Position numbers and translations under genes: made by a program. 64,000 bases of DNA from positions 1 to 64,000 of the forward strand of contig NZ_JRWG01000001.1 of assembly GCF_001573155.1 (NCBI RefSeq). The letters are read 5' to 3'. The notes beneath the pieces were generated by a model. That model was given only the letters and a program-made list of their open reading frames with translations, was not told where the DNA came from and searched no databases. Shown here piece after piece: positions 24,666 through 34,133 of the stretch (position 1 is the first letter of the stretch; each line of letters begins with the position of its first letter). The DNA comes from Aequorivita aquimaris (GTDB taxonomy: Bacteria; Bacteroidota; Bacteroidia; Flavobacteriales; Flavobacteriaceae).

Positions 24666-25583
24666 ATGTTTAGCAAAAAGCCCACTACCATACAAGAGCA
24701 GATTGCCCAATTACAAAAGAGGGGCTTGCAAATTCCCAATGTTCCATTAGCAGAAAAGTACTTGGCTAATATAAGTTACTACCGTCTCGGTGAATATTGG
24801 TATGTGATGCAGGAAGATAAAGAGAAACATACCTTTAAGCCAAACAGTAGATTTTCAGATGTAATTGCCTTATACAATTTTGATGCAGAATTACGATTAT
24901 TGTTGTTTGATGTAATTGAAAAAATTGAAATCAGTTTACGCACCAAACTGATATATAACTTATCTCACGAAATAGACCCTTGGTGGTTCTCTAACTCAAG
25001 TATTTTTATTGATACCCTACAATTCACCAGAACCCTCTCAAAAATTGAAGAAGAAATTACGAGAGCAAGAAGTAAGGATGTAACTATTAAAAGCCATTAT
25101 AACAAACACAAGGATGATTTAAGGTTTCCACCCTCTTGGAAAAGTTTAGAACAAGTAAGTTTTGGTAACTTATCAAAGCTCTATGGTAATCTCATACATA
25201 CAGTTAAAGCAAAAGATGGTATAGCACAAGAATTTGGAGCAGTAAACCATACCTATTTACCAAGTTGGTTACAATCTATTGCTCAAATTCGCAACTTTTG
25301 TGCACATCATTCAAGATTATGGAATAGAAACCTACCCGGAACGGTAAAGTTACTACCTAAACCACCAAATCCTTGGATTATAGATAGCGACAATGTCCCA
25401 AAACAGCACGAGTTCAGTAAACTCTATGTACATATGTGTTTAATGAAATATTTATTAAATACCATTCAGACTAACAACCAATTTACAACACGTTTAAATG
25501 ATTTATTTATAAAGTACCCTAATGTAGACCCTAATGCATTAGGTATGAAGCCTGATTGGGATAAAGAACCATTATGGCAATAG
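24666..25583 (+). CDS. Abi family (Abi_2, AbiD/AbiF-type) HEPN protein
   Basis: A 305-aa protein of the Abi_2 family. The N-terminal part has the family hallmarks: TIQEQIAQLQKRGLQIPN, YLANISYYRLGEYWY (about 28-49) and FDAELRLLLFDVIEKIEISLRTKL (about 76-99). The C-terminal half holds RNFCAHHSRLWNR with the HEPN RNase motif Arg209-x4-His214. AbiD/AbiF proteins abort phage infection, and AbiF is thought to be related to the ancestor of Cas13. The gene is preceded by a strong hairpin RNA candidate and followed 19 bp later by an Argonaute gene. It could be a toxin held by that RNA. Which Abi subtype it is would need a tree. Confidence 0.88.
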   Translation: MFSKKPTTIQEQIAQLQKRGLQIPNVPLAEKYLANISYYRLGEYWYVMQEDKEKHTFKPNSRFSDVIALYNFDAELRLLLFDVIEKIEISLRTKLIYNLSHEIDPWWFSNSSIFIDTLQFTRTLSKIEEEITRARSKDVTIKSHYNKHKDDLRFPPSWKSLEQVSFGNLSKLYGNLIHTVKAKDGIAQEFGAVNHTYLPSWLQSIAQIRNFCAHHSRLWNRNLPGTVKLLPKPPNPWIIDSDNVPKQHEFSKLYVHMCLMKYLLNTIQTNNQFTTRLNDLFIKYPNVDPNALGMKPDWDKEPLWQ

Positions 25584-25602
25584 CTAAAACACCTCATTAT
25601 CT

Positions 25603-27714
25603 ATGCAAGAACACTTAAAAACCAACATACTCAATTTTAAATGGCCAAGTAGTACACCTGTCATATATTTATCGTTAGAAGATATAGAAGGTAGCCACCC
25701 AATCCATAAATCAAAGTTTTCAAAGCAGATAAAAGAGGCGTTTCCAGATACAGATTTATCAAGTTTAGAGCATATTTTCACCACATTTACTCAAGAAATA
25801 CCCAATGCCCCAAGTATCAAAATAAATTTAATAAAGGATAAAGAACTACGCATTTACAAGCAATTCCTTAAACACCAATTAAAAACTTATTTTTTAGAAA
25901 AGGGTTACATCGTGGTCAAAAACTTTGTACGTGATGTACAAGTATGGATGCCTTCAAAAAAAGGGAATACAGCAGACTATAATTTATACTATAAATTCTC
26001 ATTCAAAATACAGTTTGCAACACTCACTGACTTACCAGAACTTGTAGTATCGTATGATGGTACGTCAAAAGTCCTCACAAAATCAGTTAAGGATATTGAG
26101 GAAACAGAGTATATTAAGCGTTGTGTGTATGGTCAAAAAACCTTCAATTACCAAATGAACCTCGACACAGAGGATAAGGAAGAATTTTACAACAGTATAG
26201 AATTTGCTCAAGCCTTTCCAATATTCAATTTACAATTGGCAAGAGCCTTAAACATCCCTATTGAAGAACCAGACAGACCAAAGAACAGATACCAAAAGTA
26301 TGTAGCACTCATCACTACATTTGCTAAAAACTATTTGTTTACAGAAGAATTTAAAACCTTGTTTCCTTTTAAACAAGATGCCTTTATAGATGTTCCTGGC
26401 AATCGCATCAATCACATTAACCCCAACTTGGGTTTATTAGAGTTTGGTAAAGACCAATATGGTAATAAAAGAACCCATTTAGTGCCTAAAAAGGCAATGA
26501 ACATTCTAAACCCTTACAGACGTCCAAGCAATCAAAATATCAAGATATTTTTCATTTGCCATACCTCTCATAAGGATTCGGTATTGTCTTTCTATCAAAA
26601 TTTAAAAGAAGGTGTAAATACTGAAAAGAACTATTATAAAGGATTAGAAGCCTATGTAAATATCAAGGCTACAGCATCAAAAGAGCATTTTATTGAGTTC
26701 ACCAATGAAAATGACCCAATACCTGAAATAGTTGTGCAGCTTGAAAGTTTAACTTTTGACCACGAAAATGTAAAGTATGCAGCCTTTTACATCAGTCCTT
26801 TCGATAAGTTTACACCAGATCCTGACGATAGGGAAATTTACATCCGCATTAAAGAACTGTTTTTAAATGAAGGCATTGTAACCCAAGTGGTAGATTACGA
26901 AAAGATGATTGTAAACATCCAAGACCAATACAATTTTCAGTTTTCGTTGCAAAATATGGCATTGGCAATTCACGCTAAATTAGGTGGTGCACCTTGGAAA
27001 CTGGCAGTAACCGATAAGAAAGAATTGGTAATTGGAGTAGGAGCATTTACCAATCAAGGTGAAAACAGACGGTATATAGCAAGTGCATTTAGTTTTCAAA
27101 ACAATGGTTTGTTTAGAAATTTTGAATATTTCAACCAAAACGAAACAAAACTATTAGCAGGTAGTATATTAAAGGCCATTAGAGATTTTACATCAGTAGC
27201 TCAAGCAGACAAAGTAGTGATTCATTTTTATAAAGAAATGAGTTACGAAGAACTTCAGCCTATTGTAGATGGGATGAACAAACTAAAATTAGGAGTGCCT
27301 TTATATATTTTGAATATAAACAAAACCGAAGCAGAAGATATGATTGCTTACGATGTAAATTGGGGAGATAAATTAATGCCTGTAAGTGGTACATACATTC
27401 GCATAGGTGTAAATAAATTTTTACTATTTAATAATGCACGTTACCCAAATGATATTCATTATGCAGATACAGATGGTTACCCATTTCCTATAAAGATAAA
27501 AATAAGCAGTCCGGATGATGATGCTTTTGAAGATGTTGAGGTGATTGAAGAATTGTTAACCCAAGTATATCAGTTCAGTAGATTATATTGGAAATCTTTA
27601 CGCCAACAAAATGTACCAATTACCATAAAATATCCCGAAATGGTAGCCCAAATAGCACCTCGTTTCGAAAACGGTGTTCCAGAGGACGCTAAAGATACGT
27701 TGTGGTTTTTATAA
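25603..27714 (+). CDS. Prokaryotic Argonaute, PIWI catalytic residues apparently lost
   Basis: A 703-aa protein, the size of a long Argonaute. The N-terminal 300 residues are not typed. Residues about 305-450 look like a MID domain (NIKIFFICHTSHKDSVLSFY; IYIRIKELFLNEGIVTQVV), and 450-703 like PIWI: LQNMALAIHAKLGGAPWKL (KLGGxPW at 459-465), KVVIHFYKEMSYEE (537-550) and NVPITIKYPEMVAQIAPRF at the end. The usual first Asp after KLGGxPW is Gly480 (LVIGVGAF), and the usual HRDG is HFYK (541-544). So guide-directed cleavage is unlikely. Inactive Argonautes bind a guide and signal to a partner effector; the Abi HEPN gene 19 bp upstream is the natural candidate. Confidence 0.88.
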   Translation: MQEHLKTNILNFKWPSSTPVIYLSLEDIEGSHPIHKSKFSKQIKEAFPDTDLSSLEHIFTTFTQEIPNAPSIKINLIKDKELRIYKQFLKHQLKTYFLEKGYIVVKNFVRDVQVWMPSKKGNTADYNLYYKFSFKIQFATLTDLPELVVSYDGTSKVLTKSVKDIEETEYIKRCVYGQKTFNYQMNLDTEDKEEFYNSIEFAQAFPIFNLQLARALNIPIEEPDRPKNRYQKYVALITTFAKNYLFTEEFKTLFPFKQDAFIDVPGNRINHINPNLGLLEFGKDQYGNKRTHLVPKKAMNILNPYRRPSNQNIKIFFICHTSHKDSVLSFYQNLKEGVNTEKNYYKGLEAYVNIKATASKEHFIEFTNENDPIPEIVVQLESLTFDHENVKYAAFYISPFDKFTPDPDDREIYIRIKELFLNEGIVTQVVDYEKMIVNIQDQYNFQFSLQNMALAIHAKLGGAPWKLAVTDKKELVIGVGAFTNQGENRRYIASAFSFQNNGLFRNFEYFNQNETKLLAGSILKAIRDFTSVAQADKVVIHFYKEMSYEELQPIVDGMNKLKLGVPLYILNINKTEAEDMIAYDVNWGDKLMPVSGTYIRIGVNKFLLFNNARYPNDIHYADTDGYPFPIKIKISSPDDDAFEDVEVIEELLTQVYQFSRLYWKSLRQQNVPITIKYPEMVAQIAPRFENGVPEDAKDTLWFL

Positions 27715-27720
27715 ATACTT

Positions 27721-27755
27721 TGCAACACCATTGCATTAAAATATTTTTATCTTTG
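27721..27755 (+). promoter_or_regulatory. Promoter and operator of the DUF6660-czcA operon
   Basis: TATCTTTG (27748-27755) is a perfect -7 box. Thirteen bases upstream lies a 15-bp palindrome, TGCAA-CACCA-TTGCA (27721-27735). A second copy with one change is at 34134-34148, at nearly the same distance from a -7-like box. The start codon is at 27761, so the mRNA leader would be very short. It is probably the operator of the Fur-family regulator at 33716. Confidence 0.68.
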
Positions 27756-27760
27756 TCTCA

Positions 27761-28072
27761 ATGAAAGTTTTAGCACTCATATTATCTATTTATATCTTTG
27801 CGCTCAATTTAGTGCCTTGTGAAGATAATGGTATACCTGATAATGAGGTTAAAACTGAAATTTCTCAAGCGTTAGACAACGACCATCAACACCAAGGAGC
27901 AGATTTATGCTCACCATTTTGCCAATGCCACTGTTGTCATATTCACGTTACACATTTTAATGTTGTAGATTACAGTTTATCTAATACTGTTATTCCAACT
28001 CAATTATTCTACTATTTTGATGGTCTTGAAAAAGACTTCAATACTACCCTTTTACAACCACCACAGGTTTAA
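27761..28072 (+). CDS. DUF6660 family small exported Cys/His-rich protein
   Basis: A 103-aa protein with a signal peptide (VLALILSIYIFALNLVPC) and a mature part with a metal-binding look: DNDHQHQG and CSPFCQCHCCHIHVTHF (about 48-64), six Cys and several His within 20 residues. I recognise it as the DUF6660 type, which commonly precedes CzcA/CusA-type pumps in Bacteroidota. It may bind metal in the periplasm before export, but this is not proven. It is the first gene of the pump operon. Confidence 0.78.
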   Translation: MKVLALILSIYIFALNLVPCEDNGIPDNEVKTEISQALDNDHQHQGADLCSPFCQCHCCHIHVTHFNVVDYSLSNTVIPTQLFYYFDGLEKDFNTTLLQPPQV

Positions 28073-28168
28073 TGAATACCTGCGTATGCAGGTATCTTAT
28101 AAATTCAAGTAACCCATTTTTGTAATAGGTTGCTTATCTCTATTTATAAATACATTATAACCATTCTT

Positions 28169-31100
28169 ATGATTAATAAAATCATTGATTTTTCAATCAA
28201 TAATAAATTCATTATTGGTTTGCTAACGCTTACCATTATTGGAGCAGGTATCTGGAGTATGACAAAAGTACCCATAGATGCCGTTCCCGATATTACCAAC
28301 AACCAAGTTCAGGTAATAACGCAATCCCCAAATTTAGGTACAGAAGATATTGAGCAAATAGTTACCTATCCTGTTGAGGTGGCAATGAGCAATTTGCCCA
28401 ATGTGGAAGAGATTCGCTCAATTTCACGCTTTGGTCTGTCAGTAGTAACTATTGTATTTGATGATGATATGGGTACATATCTTCCGAGACAATTGGTAGC
28501 AGAAAAACTCAACGAAGTAAAAGAACAAATTCCTGCGGGTTTTGGAGAACCTACAATGGGGCCTATATCCACAGGTCTGGGAGAGATATACCAATACACA
28601 TTAAAAGTAAAACCAGAATATCAAGATAAATATTCCATTTCAGATGTGCGTACAATGCAAGACTGGATTGTACAACGCCAAATGGCAATGGTTCCTGGTG
28701 TTGTCGAGGTCAACGCTATTGGAGGTAAAATAAAACAATATGAAGTTGCTGTAGACCCTAACGAGCTTAAATCTATTGGGATTACCATTACAGATGTATT
28801 TGAAGCCCTCGAAGCCAATAACCAAAATACGGGTGGTGCTTATATCGAAAAAAACCATCAGGCTAATTTTATACGAGGGGAAGGATTGGCAAGAAGTTTA
28901 GACGACATTAAAAAAATTACGGTTAAAACCATTAATAATGTGCCTATAACCATTGGCGATATAGGAACGGTTCAATTTGGTTCAGCCATTCGTTATGGAG
29001 CATTAACTCAAGACGGAGAAGGAGAAGTTGTCGGTGGCTTGGTGATGATGCTTAAAGGTGCAAATTCCAATGATGTGATTGCCAATGTTAAAGAGCGAAT
29101 GGTTCAAATTCAAAAATCGCTGCCAGAAGGTGTTATTATTGAACCACTTTTAGACAGAAGTAAGTTAATTGGTGAAACCACTTCTACAGTTGCTACAAAC
29201 CTTATTGAAGGGGCTTTAATCGTTATTTTCATCCTCATTTTCTTGTTGGGTAATTGGCGAGGTGGCTTAATTGTAGCTTCAACCATTCCATTATCGTTAC
29301 TGTTTGCATTTATTTTAATGAATGTATTCAACGTATGGGCAAATCTGATGAGTTTAGGAGCTATAGACTTCGGAATTATTGTAGATGGTGCAGTAATTAT
29401 TGTGGAGTCTACGGTATTTCTTATCGCTTCCCAAGTACTTAAAAAGAAAAAAATAACAAACAAGGAGCGTGATGAGGTTGCTGCATCGGCTTCCAAAAAA
29501 ATGATGAATGCAGCTTTCTTTGGTCAGTTGATTATACTTATTGTGTTTCTTCCCATTTTAGCCTTACAAGGCATTGAAGGGAAAATGTTCAAACCAATGG
29601 CATTGACTTTTATTTTCGCAATGATTGGAGCTATGGTTTTGTGTCTTACCTACGTACCAATGATGTCTGCTTTGGTATTGAGAACACCAAAAAATGATAA
29701 ATTATCTTATGGTGATAAATTTGTGCATTGGGTTGAAAATAAGTACAAACCTTTATTGGAAAAAGCCCTTCTAAAAGGCAAATTAATTGTAGGAATTGCT
29801 GTGGCACTATTTGCGGTAACAGTCTTTATGTTTACCCGAATGGGAGGTGAGTTTATCCCACAACTCGATGAAGGTGATATAGCATTCCACGCCATTTTAA
29901 AGCCGGGTAGTTCACTGTCTGAAACCGTAGAAACTACTACCAAAATCGAGCAGATTGTTAAGGCGAAATTTCCTGAAGTCGAAAAAATTGTGAGCCGTAT
30001 TGGTGTTGCAGAAATACCAACTGATCCAATGCCTATGGATATTGCCGATGTATTCGTCATACTGAAACCTAAAAATGAATGGACTACGGTAGAGACAAAA
30101 GATGAGCTTATTGAAGCAATGAAAGAAGCTGTTGAAATTATCCCTGGAGTCAATTATGAATTTACCCAACCCATAGAAATGCGTTTTAACGAGTTGCTTG
30201 AAGGAGTGCGCGAAGATATTGCTATTAAATTATATGGCGAAGACATCGAGGTCTTATCTCAAAAGGCAGAAGAAATAACAAAAATAATTGCAGGAACACC
30301 AGGTATTGGTGATATGAAAGCCGAAGCCACAACAGGTCTGCCTCAAATGACTATAAACTATAGTAGAGATAAGTTGGCCCAATATGGACTGCAAATCAAC
30401 ACACTTAACAAAATGGTGCAATCGGCATTTGCAGGAGGAAATGCAGGCGTTATTTTTGAAGGCGAAAAGCGGTTTGATTTGGTAGTTCGTTTAAATCAAC
30501 ACAACCGTAAGGATATATCAGATATTCAAAATCTGTTTATCAATTTGCCTTCAGGGGTACAAATTCCACTTCGTGAAGTAGCTGATATATCCTATAAATC
30601 AGGCCCGATGCAAATCAGTAGGGACAATACCAACCGCAGAACCTATGTAGGGATCAATGTAAGAGGACGTGATGTAAAGTCGTTGGTAGAAGAAATTAAA
30701 ACCAAATTAGATGCACAATTGGAATTACCCTCTGGCTATTTTGTACGCTATGGCGGTGCTTTTGAAAATTTGGAACGAGCCAGTAACCGCTTACAAACCG
30801 TAGTACCTATTGCCTTACTACTTATTTTCGTACTGATATACTTTGCTTTAAAATCAGTACCACAAACCTTAATGATATACATTGCTATTCCAATGGCTAC
30901 CATTGGTGGTGTGGTGGCGTTGTGGCTACGAGATATGCCCTTTAGCATTTCGGCAGGTGTTGGTTTTATTGTATTGTTTGGCGTGGCCGTATTAAACGGC
31001 TTGGTAATGATAAGTGGCTTAAATGAATTGAAAGAAGAAGGTGTTATCAATTTAAAAGAACGGATTTTGGAAGGCACAAAGCGAAGAATACGCCCCATTA

Positions 31101-32503
31101 TGCTCACTGCTTTTACAGATGTATTGGGCTTTTTACCAATGGCTGTTTCAGCATCGGCAGGTGCAGAAGTACAGCGTCCGTTGGCAACGGTAGTTATTGG
31201 CGGATTATTGACTTCTACATTACTCACCTTATTTGTATTGCCTATATTATATCATTGGGTAGAGAATAAGAACTTTAGGTTAAAGCCGAACAAAAAAGTA
31301 GTGAGTGCAGCCGCAGTACTGGTTTTAATGTTTGTGTTTTCAACTCGAAGTAATGCACAACAAATCACGGATACCTTGCCTAAAATTTCGTTGAACGATG
31401 CTGTTGCTTTATCTAAAAAGAACTATCCACTATTGAAGCAAAAACAATTGGAAGTTACCAAACAAGAAAACCTAAAATCCACAGCATATGATTTTGGTTC
31501 TACTCAAATCTTTACAGGAGGTGAAGAAGTGAAAGATGGAACAGGAATCTACACAACGGTCGGTGTTGGACAATCAAATATGGATGTGTTTGGAATCGGA
31601 GCAAAACGAAAACTGCAACAACAACGCATTGAGTTGTCTCAAAAAGCATTGCAATTATCTGAATTGGAGGTAGAACTGGAAGTGAAAAAAGCGTGGGCAA
31701 AATGTTATCAGTCTATGAGAAACTTTCAGTTGTACAAAGAGCTTGATTCCATCTATGGTAATTTTGAACAAGCAGTTACGCTGAACTTTGAAGTGGAAGC
31801 CATTTCTAAATTGGAGTATTCAGCGGCAAAAAATCAAGTGTTTCAAATTCAAAATAAAAAAGTACAGGCATACAGAGATTACCTCATAGCCATACAACAG
31901 TTAAATCTTTGGTTATTTGAAGACGAAATTTATACTGTATCAGAAGAATTGGAAAACATTGCAACGATTGAAACTGATAGCTTATCAACAAATGAACATC
32001 CAATGGTTACTGTTTCAGAAAATCAATTGAATGTCGCCGAAGCAGAATTGAGGGCAGCAAAAGCTGATAATTTACCAAAATTGAACCTTCAGGGTGGTTT
32101 ACAAAAAGTTAATGGTAATTCAGGTTTTTATACCTATCAAGCAGGAATTTCCATTCCATTCCTGTCAGGTTCAAACAAAGCCCGAATTAAATCAGCAAAA
32201 ATTGACAATGCTATTGCAGAAAGTAATTTGTTATTCAAAAAACAAGAATTACAATCACAATATGCACAAGCAAAAGAAAATTATTTAAAATGGAAACTGT
32301 CTTGGGAATTTTACGAAACACAAGTGTTACCGTTAACCAAAGACCAGAAATCAGGAGCGTTGTTGGCGTATAAGGAAGGAGAAATAGATTATACCACCTT
32401 TACACAATTGGTAAAAGAAGCCGTACAGTCAGAACTGGAAGCTCAAAACGCTTTATTCAATTATTTAGAAAGTGCATTTCAATTACAATATTTCAATCAA
32501 TAA
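28169..32503 (+). CDS. czcA: CzcA-type RND heavy-metal pump fused to a TolC-like outer-membrane protein
   Basis: A 1444-aa fusion. Residues 1 to about 1050 form an RND pump with twelve membrane segments. The fourth segment contains LGAIDFGIIVDGAVIIVEST, the motif of divalent-cation (Co/Zn/Cd) pumps, and MGGEFIPQLDEGDIAF follows. Residues about 1060-1444 are a TolC/CusC-like barrel-and-coiled-coil protein, including its own signal-like hydrophobic stretch (VLVLMFVFSTRSNAQ). Thus pump and exit channel are made as one chain with an added membrane crossing. The start ATG 28169 is chosen over the upstream TTG. The adaptor gene begins 4 bp after its stop. It exports Zn, Co or Cd from periplasm or cytoplasm. 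Confidence 0.93.
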   Translation: MINKIIDFSINNKFIIGLLTLTIIGAGIWSMTKVPIDAVPDITNNQVQVITQSPNLGTEDIEQIVTYPVEVAMSNLPNVEEIRSISRFGLSVVTIVFDDDMGTYLPRQLVAEKLNEVKEQIPAGFGEPTMGPISTGLGEIYQYTLKVKPEYQDKYSISDVRTMQDWIVQRQMAMVPGVVEVNAIGGKIKQYEVAVDPNELKSIGITITDVFEALEANNQNTGGAYIEKNHQANFIRGEGLARSLDDIKKITVKTINNVPITIGDIGTVQFGSAIRYGALTQDGEGEVVGGLVMMLKGANSNDVIANVKERMVQIQKSLPEGVIIEPLLDRSKLIGETTSTVATNLIEGALIVIFILIFLLGNWRGGLIVASTIPLSLLFAFILMNVFNVWANLMSLGAIDFGIIVDGAVIIVESTVFLIASQVLKKKKITNKERDEVAASASKKMMNAAFFGQLIILIVFLPILALQGIEGKMFKPMALTFIFAMIGAMVLCLTYVPMMSALVLRTPKNDKLSYGDKFVHWVENKYKPLLEKALLKGKLIVGIAVALFAVTVFMFTRMGGEFIPQLDEGDIAFHAILKPGSSLSETVETTTKIEQIVKAKFPEVEKIVSRIGVAEIPTDPMPMDIADVFVILKPKNEWTTVETKDELIEAMKEAVEIIPGVNYEFTQPIEMRFNELLEGVREDIAIKLYGEDIEVLSQKAEEITKIIAGTPGIGDMKAEATTGLPQMTINYSRDKLAQYGLQINTLNKMVQSAFAGGNAGVIFEGEKRFDLVVRLNQHNRKDISDIQNLFINLPSGVQIPLREVADISYKSGPMQISRDNTNRRTYVGINVRGRDVKSLVEEIKTKLDAQLELPSGYFVRYGGAFENLERASNRLQTVVPIALLLIFVLIYFALKSVPQTLMIYIAIPMATIGGVVALWLRDMPFSISAGVGFIVLFGVAVLNGLVMISGLNELKEEGVINLKERILEGTKRRIRPIMLTAFTDVLGFLPMAVSASAGAEVQRPLATVVIGGLLTSTLLTLFVLPILYHWVENKNFRLKPNKKVVSAAAVLVLMFVFSTRSNAQQITDTLPKISLNDAVALSKKNYPLLKQKQLEVTKQENLKSTAYDFGSTQIFTGGEEVKDGTGIYTTVGVGQSNMDVFGIGAKRKLQQQRIELSQKALQLSELEVELEVKKAWAKCYQSMRNFQLYKELDSIYGNFEQAVTLNFEVEAISKLEYSAAKNQVFQIQNKKVQAYRDYLIAIQQLNLWLFEDEIYTVSEELENIATIETDSLSTNEHPMVTVSENQLNVAEAELRAAKADNLPKLNLQGGLQKVNGNSGFYTYQAGISIPFLSGSNKARIKSAKIDNAIAESNLLFKKQELQSQYAQAKENYLKWKLSWEFYETQVLPLTKDQKSGALLAYKEGEIDYTTFTQLVKEAVQSELEAQNALFNYLESAFQLQYFNQ

Positions 32504-32507
32504 CATT

Positions 32508-33713
32508 ATGAAAAAAACAGCATACAAATACATCGCAGTCATTTTTGCAGCACTTTTTATGGTGTCTTGTGGCAATAAAAAAGACCATTCAGAAAATGAT
32601 GGACTTTCTCACGATAAAACAGAACAAACCAGTGAAAATGAAGAACACCACGAAGAAGGCGAAGTAACGCTTAATCAGCAACAGTTTGATGCCTTAAAAA
32701 TGAAAATAGACACCTTGGGCTTACGCAATATGAGTGGCTATGTTGAGGCAAACGGCACATTGGAAGTACCACCCCAAAACGAAGCTGCTATTACTTCTGT
32801 TATAGGAGCAAATGTAACATTCATAAAAGTCATTGAAGGCGATAAAGTTGAAAAAGGTCAGGTAGTGGCTTATTTGTCACATCCAAATATTATAGCCTTA
32901 CAGACCGATTACCTAAACGCTTATAGCAATAGCGAACTTTTAAAGAAAAATTACGAACGCCAAAAAAAATTATACGATGCAGGAGTAGGATCTGGTGCTA
33001 ATTTCCAAAAGGCAGAAGCAGAATACAAAGGTTCAACTGCATTAGTAAATGGTTTGGCAGCTCAACTGAAAATTTTGAATATCAATACAGCATCAGTTCG
33101 TAATGGGAGTATCGCTCAACAAATTCCGCTACGAAGCCCCATTGAAGGTTTTGTGCAAAAAGTCGAGGTTAAGACAGGGCAATATGTAGAACCACAAACT
33201 GAACTGTTCGAGATTGTAAACACACACCACGTGCACGCAGATTTAATGGTGTTTGAAAAAGATGTCTATAAAGTAAAACAAGGGCAAAAGGTAACTTTTA
33301 GTGTGCAATCCATACCAGATGCAGAACTTACGGCCGAGATTTACTCGGTAAGCAAAACCTTTGAAGACAACCCTAAAGCGGTTCACGTGCACGCCGAAAT
33401 AGAAAATAAATCAGGTAATCTCATTCCAGGTATGTACATTCAAGGAAGAATACAAACCGATAATGCTTTAACAAAGGCATTGCCTGAAAGTGCCATTGTA
33501 AAAGATGGCGATAGATTTTTTGTTTTTACGATAGAAAAAGAAGGTGAAATTTGGGCTTTTAAGCCTGTAGAAGTAATAACTGGAGAAAAAGATGGAGATT
33601 GGATTGAAGTTACTTTTTCAGAAGAAGTATCCGCTAATACCAAATTTGCTTACAATAATGCGTATTACCTTATAGCAGAAATGAAAAAAGGAGAAGCAGA
33701 ACACGCTCATTAA
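32508..33713 (+). CDS. czcB: RND periplasmic adaptor lipoprotein (CzcB-like)
   Basis: A 401-aa membrane-fusion protein. The start MKKTAYKYIAVIFAALFMVSC gives a lipoprotein signal; the His/Glu-rich linker (DHSENDGLSHDKTEQTSENEEHHEEGE) may bind metal. A biotinyl-lipoyl-like domain, a coiled-coil hairpin (LQTDYLNAYSNSELLKKNYERQ) and beta-barrel domains follow in the usual order. It joins the pump to the channel across the periplasm. The in-frame ATG at 32472 would overlap the pump gene and spoil the lipoprotein signal, so 32508 is preferred. It is 4 bp after the pump gene. Confidence 0.93.
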   Translation: MKKTAYKYIAVIFAALFMVSCGNKKDHSENDGLSHDKTEQTSENEEHHEEGEVTLNQQQFDALKMKIDTLGLRNMSGYVEANGTLEVPPQNEAAITSVIGANVTFIKVIEGDKVEKGQVVAYLSHPNIIALQTDYLNAYSNSELLKKNYERQKKLYDAGVGSGANFQKAEAEYKGSTALVNGLAAQLKILNINTASVRNGSIAQQIPLRSPIEGFVQKVEVKTGQYVEPQTELFEIVNTHHVHADLMVFEKDVYKVKQGQKVTFSVQSIPDAELTAEIYSVSKTFEDNPKAVHVHAEIENKSGNLIPGMYIQGRIQTDNALTKALPESAIVKDGDRFFVFTIEKEGEIWAFKPVEVITGEKDGDWIEVTFSEEVSANTKFAYNNAYYLIAEMKKGEAEHAH

Positions 33714-33715
33714 TT

Positions 33716-34129
33716 ATGGAAACGATAGAACAAGTATTAGAGTCAAAAGATATTCGCGTAACAGCAATGCGGTTGCTAATTTATAAGTTTCTTGCGGAAA
33801 AGAATGTTGCAGTAACCTTAAGTGATATTGAAAATGCTTTTGGAAAAGCAGATAGAACAACGCTTTACAGAACAATAAAAACTTTTGAGGAAAATGATAT
33901 TGTACATCAAATAGACGATGGCACAGGGATAACAAAATATGCGTTATGCGAAAAGGGATGTAATTGTGATATAAAAACCGATTTACACTTACATTTCCAT
34001 TGTAACAATTGCAATGAAACGATTTGCCTAACAGAACATAAAATACCGCAAATTAAAGTACCTGATGGTTTTGTGTCAGAGAATGTAAATTTGGTGGTAA
34101 AAGGTATTTGCGATAAGTGTAGTGGCTAA
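33716..34129 (+). CDS. Fur-family transcriptional regulator (Zur/Fur type)
   Basis: A 137-aa protein with a winged-helix domain (about 1-80: RVTAMRLLIYKFLAEKNVAVTLSDIENAFGKADRTTLYRTIKTFEENDIVHQ) and a metal-binding C-terminal domain. LHLHFHCNNCNETICL (about 92-107) has the family's His-rich ligand site and the first CxxC; GICDKC at the end is the second CxxC of the structural zinc site. It probably represses the flanking pump and MerTP/ATPase operons through the 15-bp palindromes at 27721 and 34134. It lies 2 bp after czcB. Confidence 0.93.
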   Translation: METIEQVLESKDIRVTAMRLLIYKFLAEKNVAVTLSDIENAFGKADRTTLYRTIKTFEENDIVHQIDDGTGITKYALCEKGCNCDIKTDLHLHFHCNNCNETICLTEHKIPQIKVPDGFVSENVNLVVKGICDKCSG

Positions 34130-34133
34130 TAAT

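Noticed and set aside
24666-25583. Compact Cas13-like effector
   Set aside because: It has only one HEPN motif and the length and N-terminal blocks of Abi_2; no repeat array is near.
29110-29496. Minus-strand open frames across the RND pump genes (for example 29110-29496, 29707-30153, 30748-31227)
   Set aside because: Antisense shadows of a strongly conserved pump frame, with low-complexity composition.
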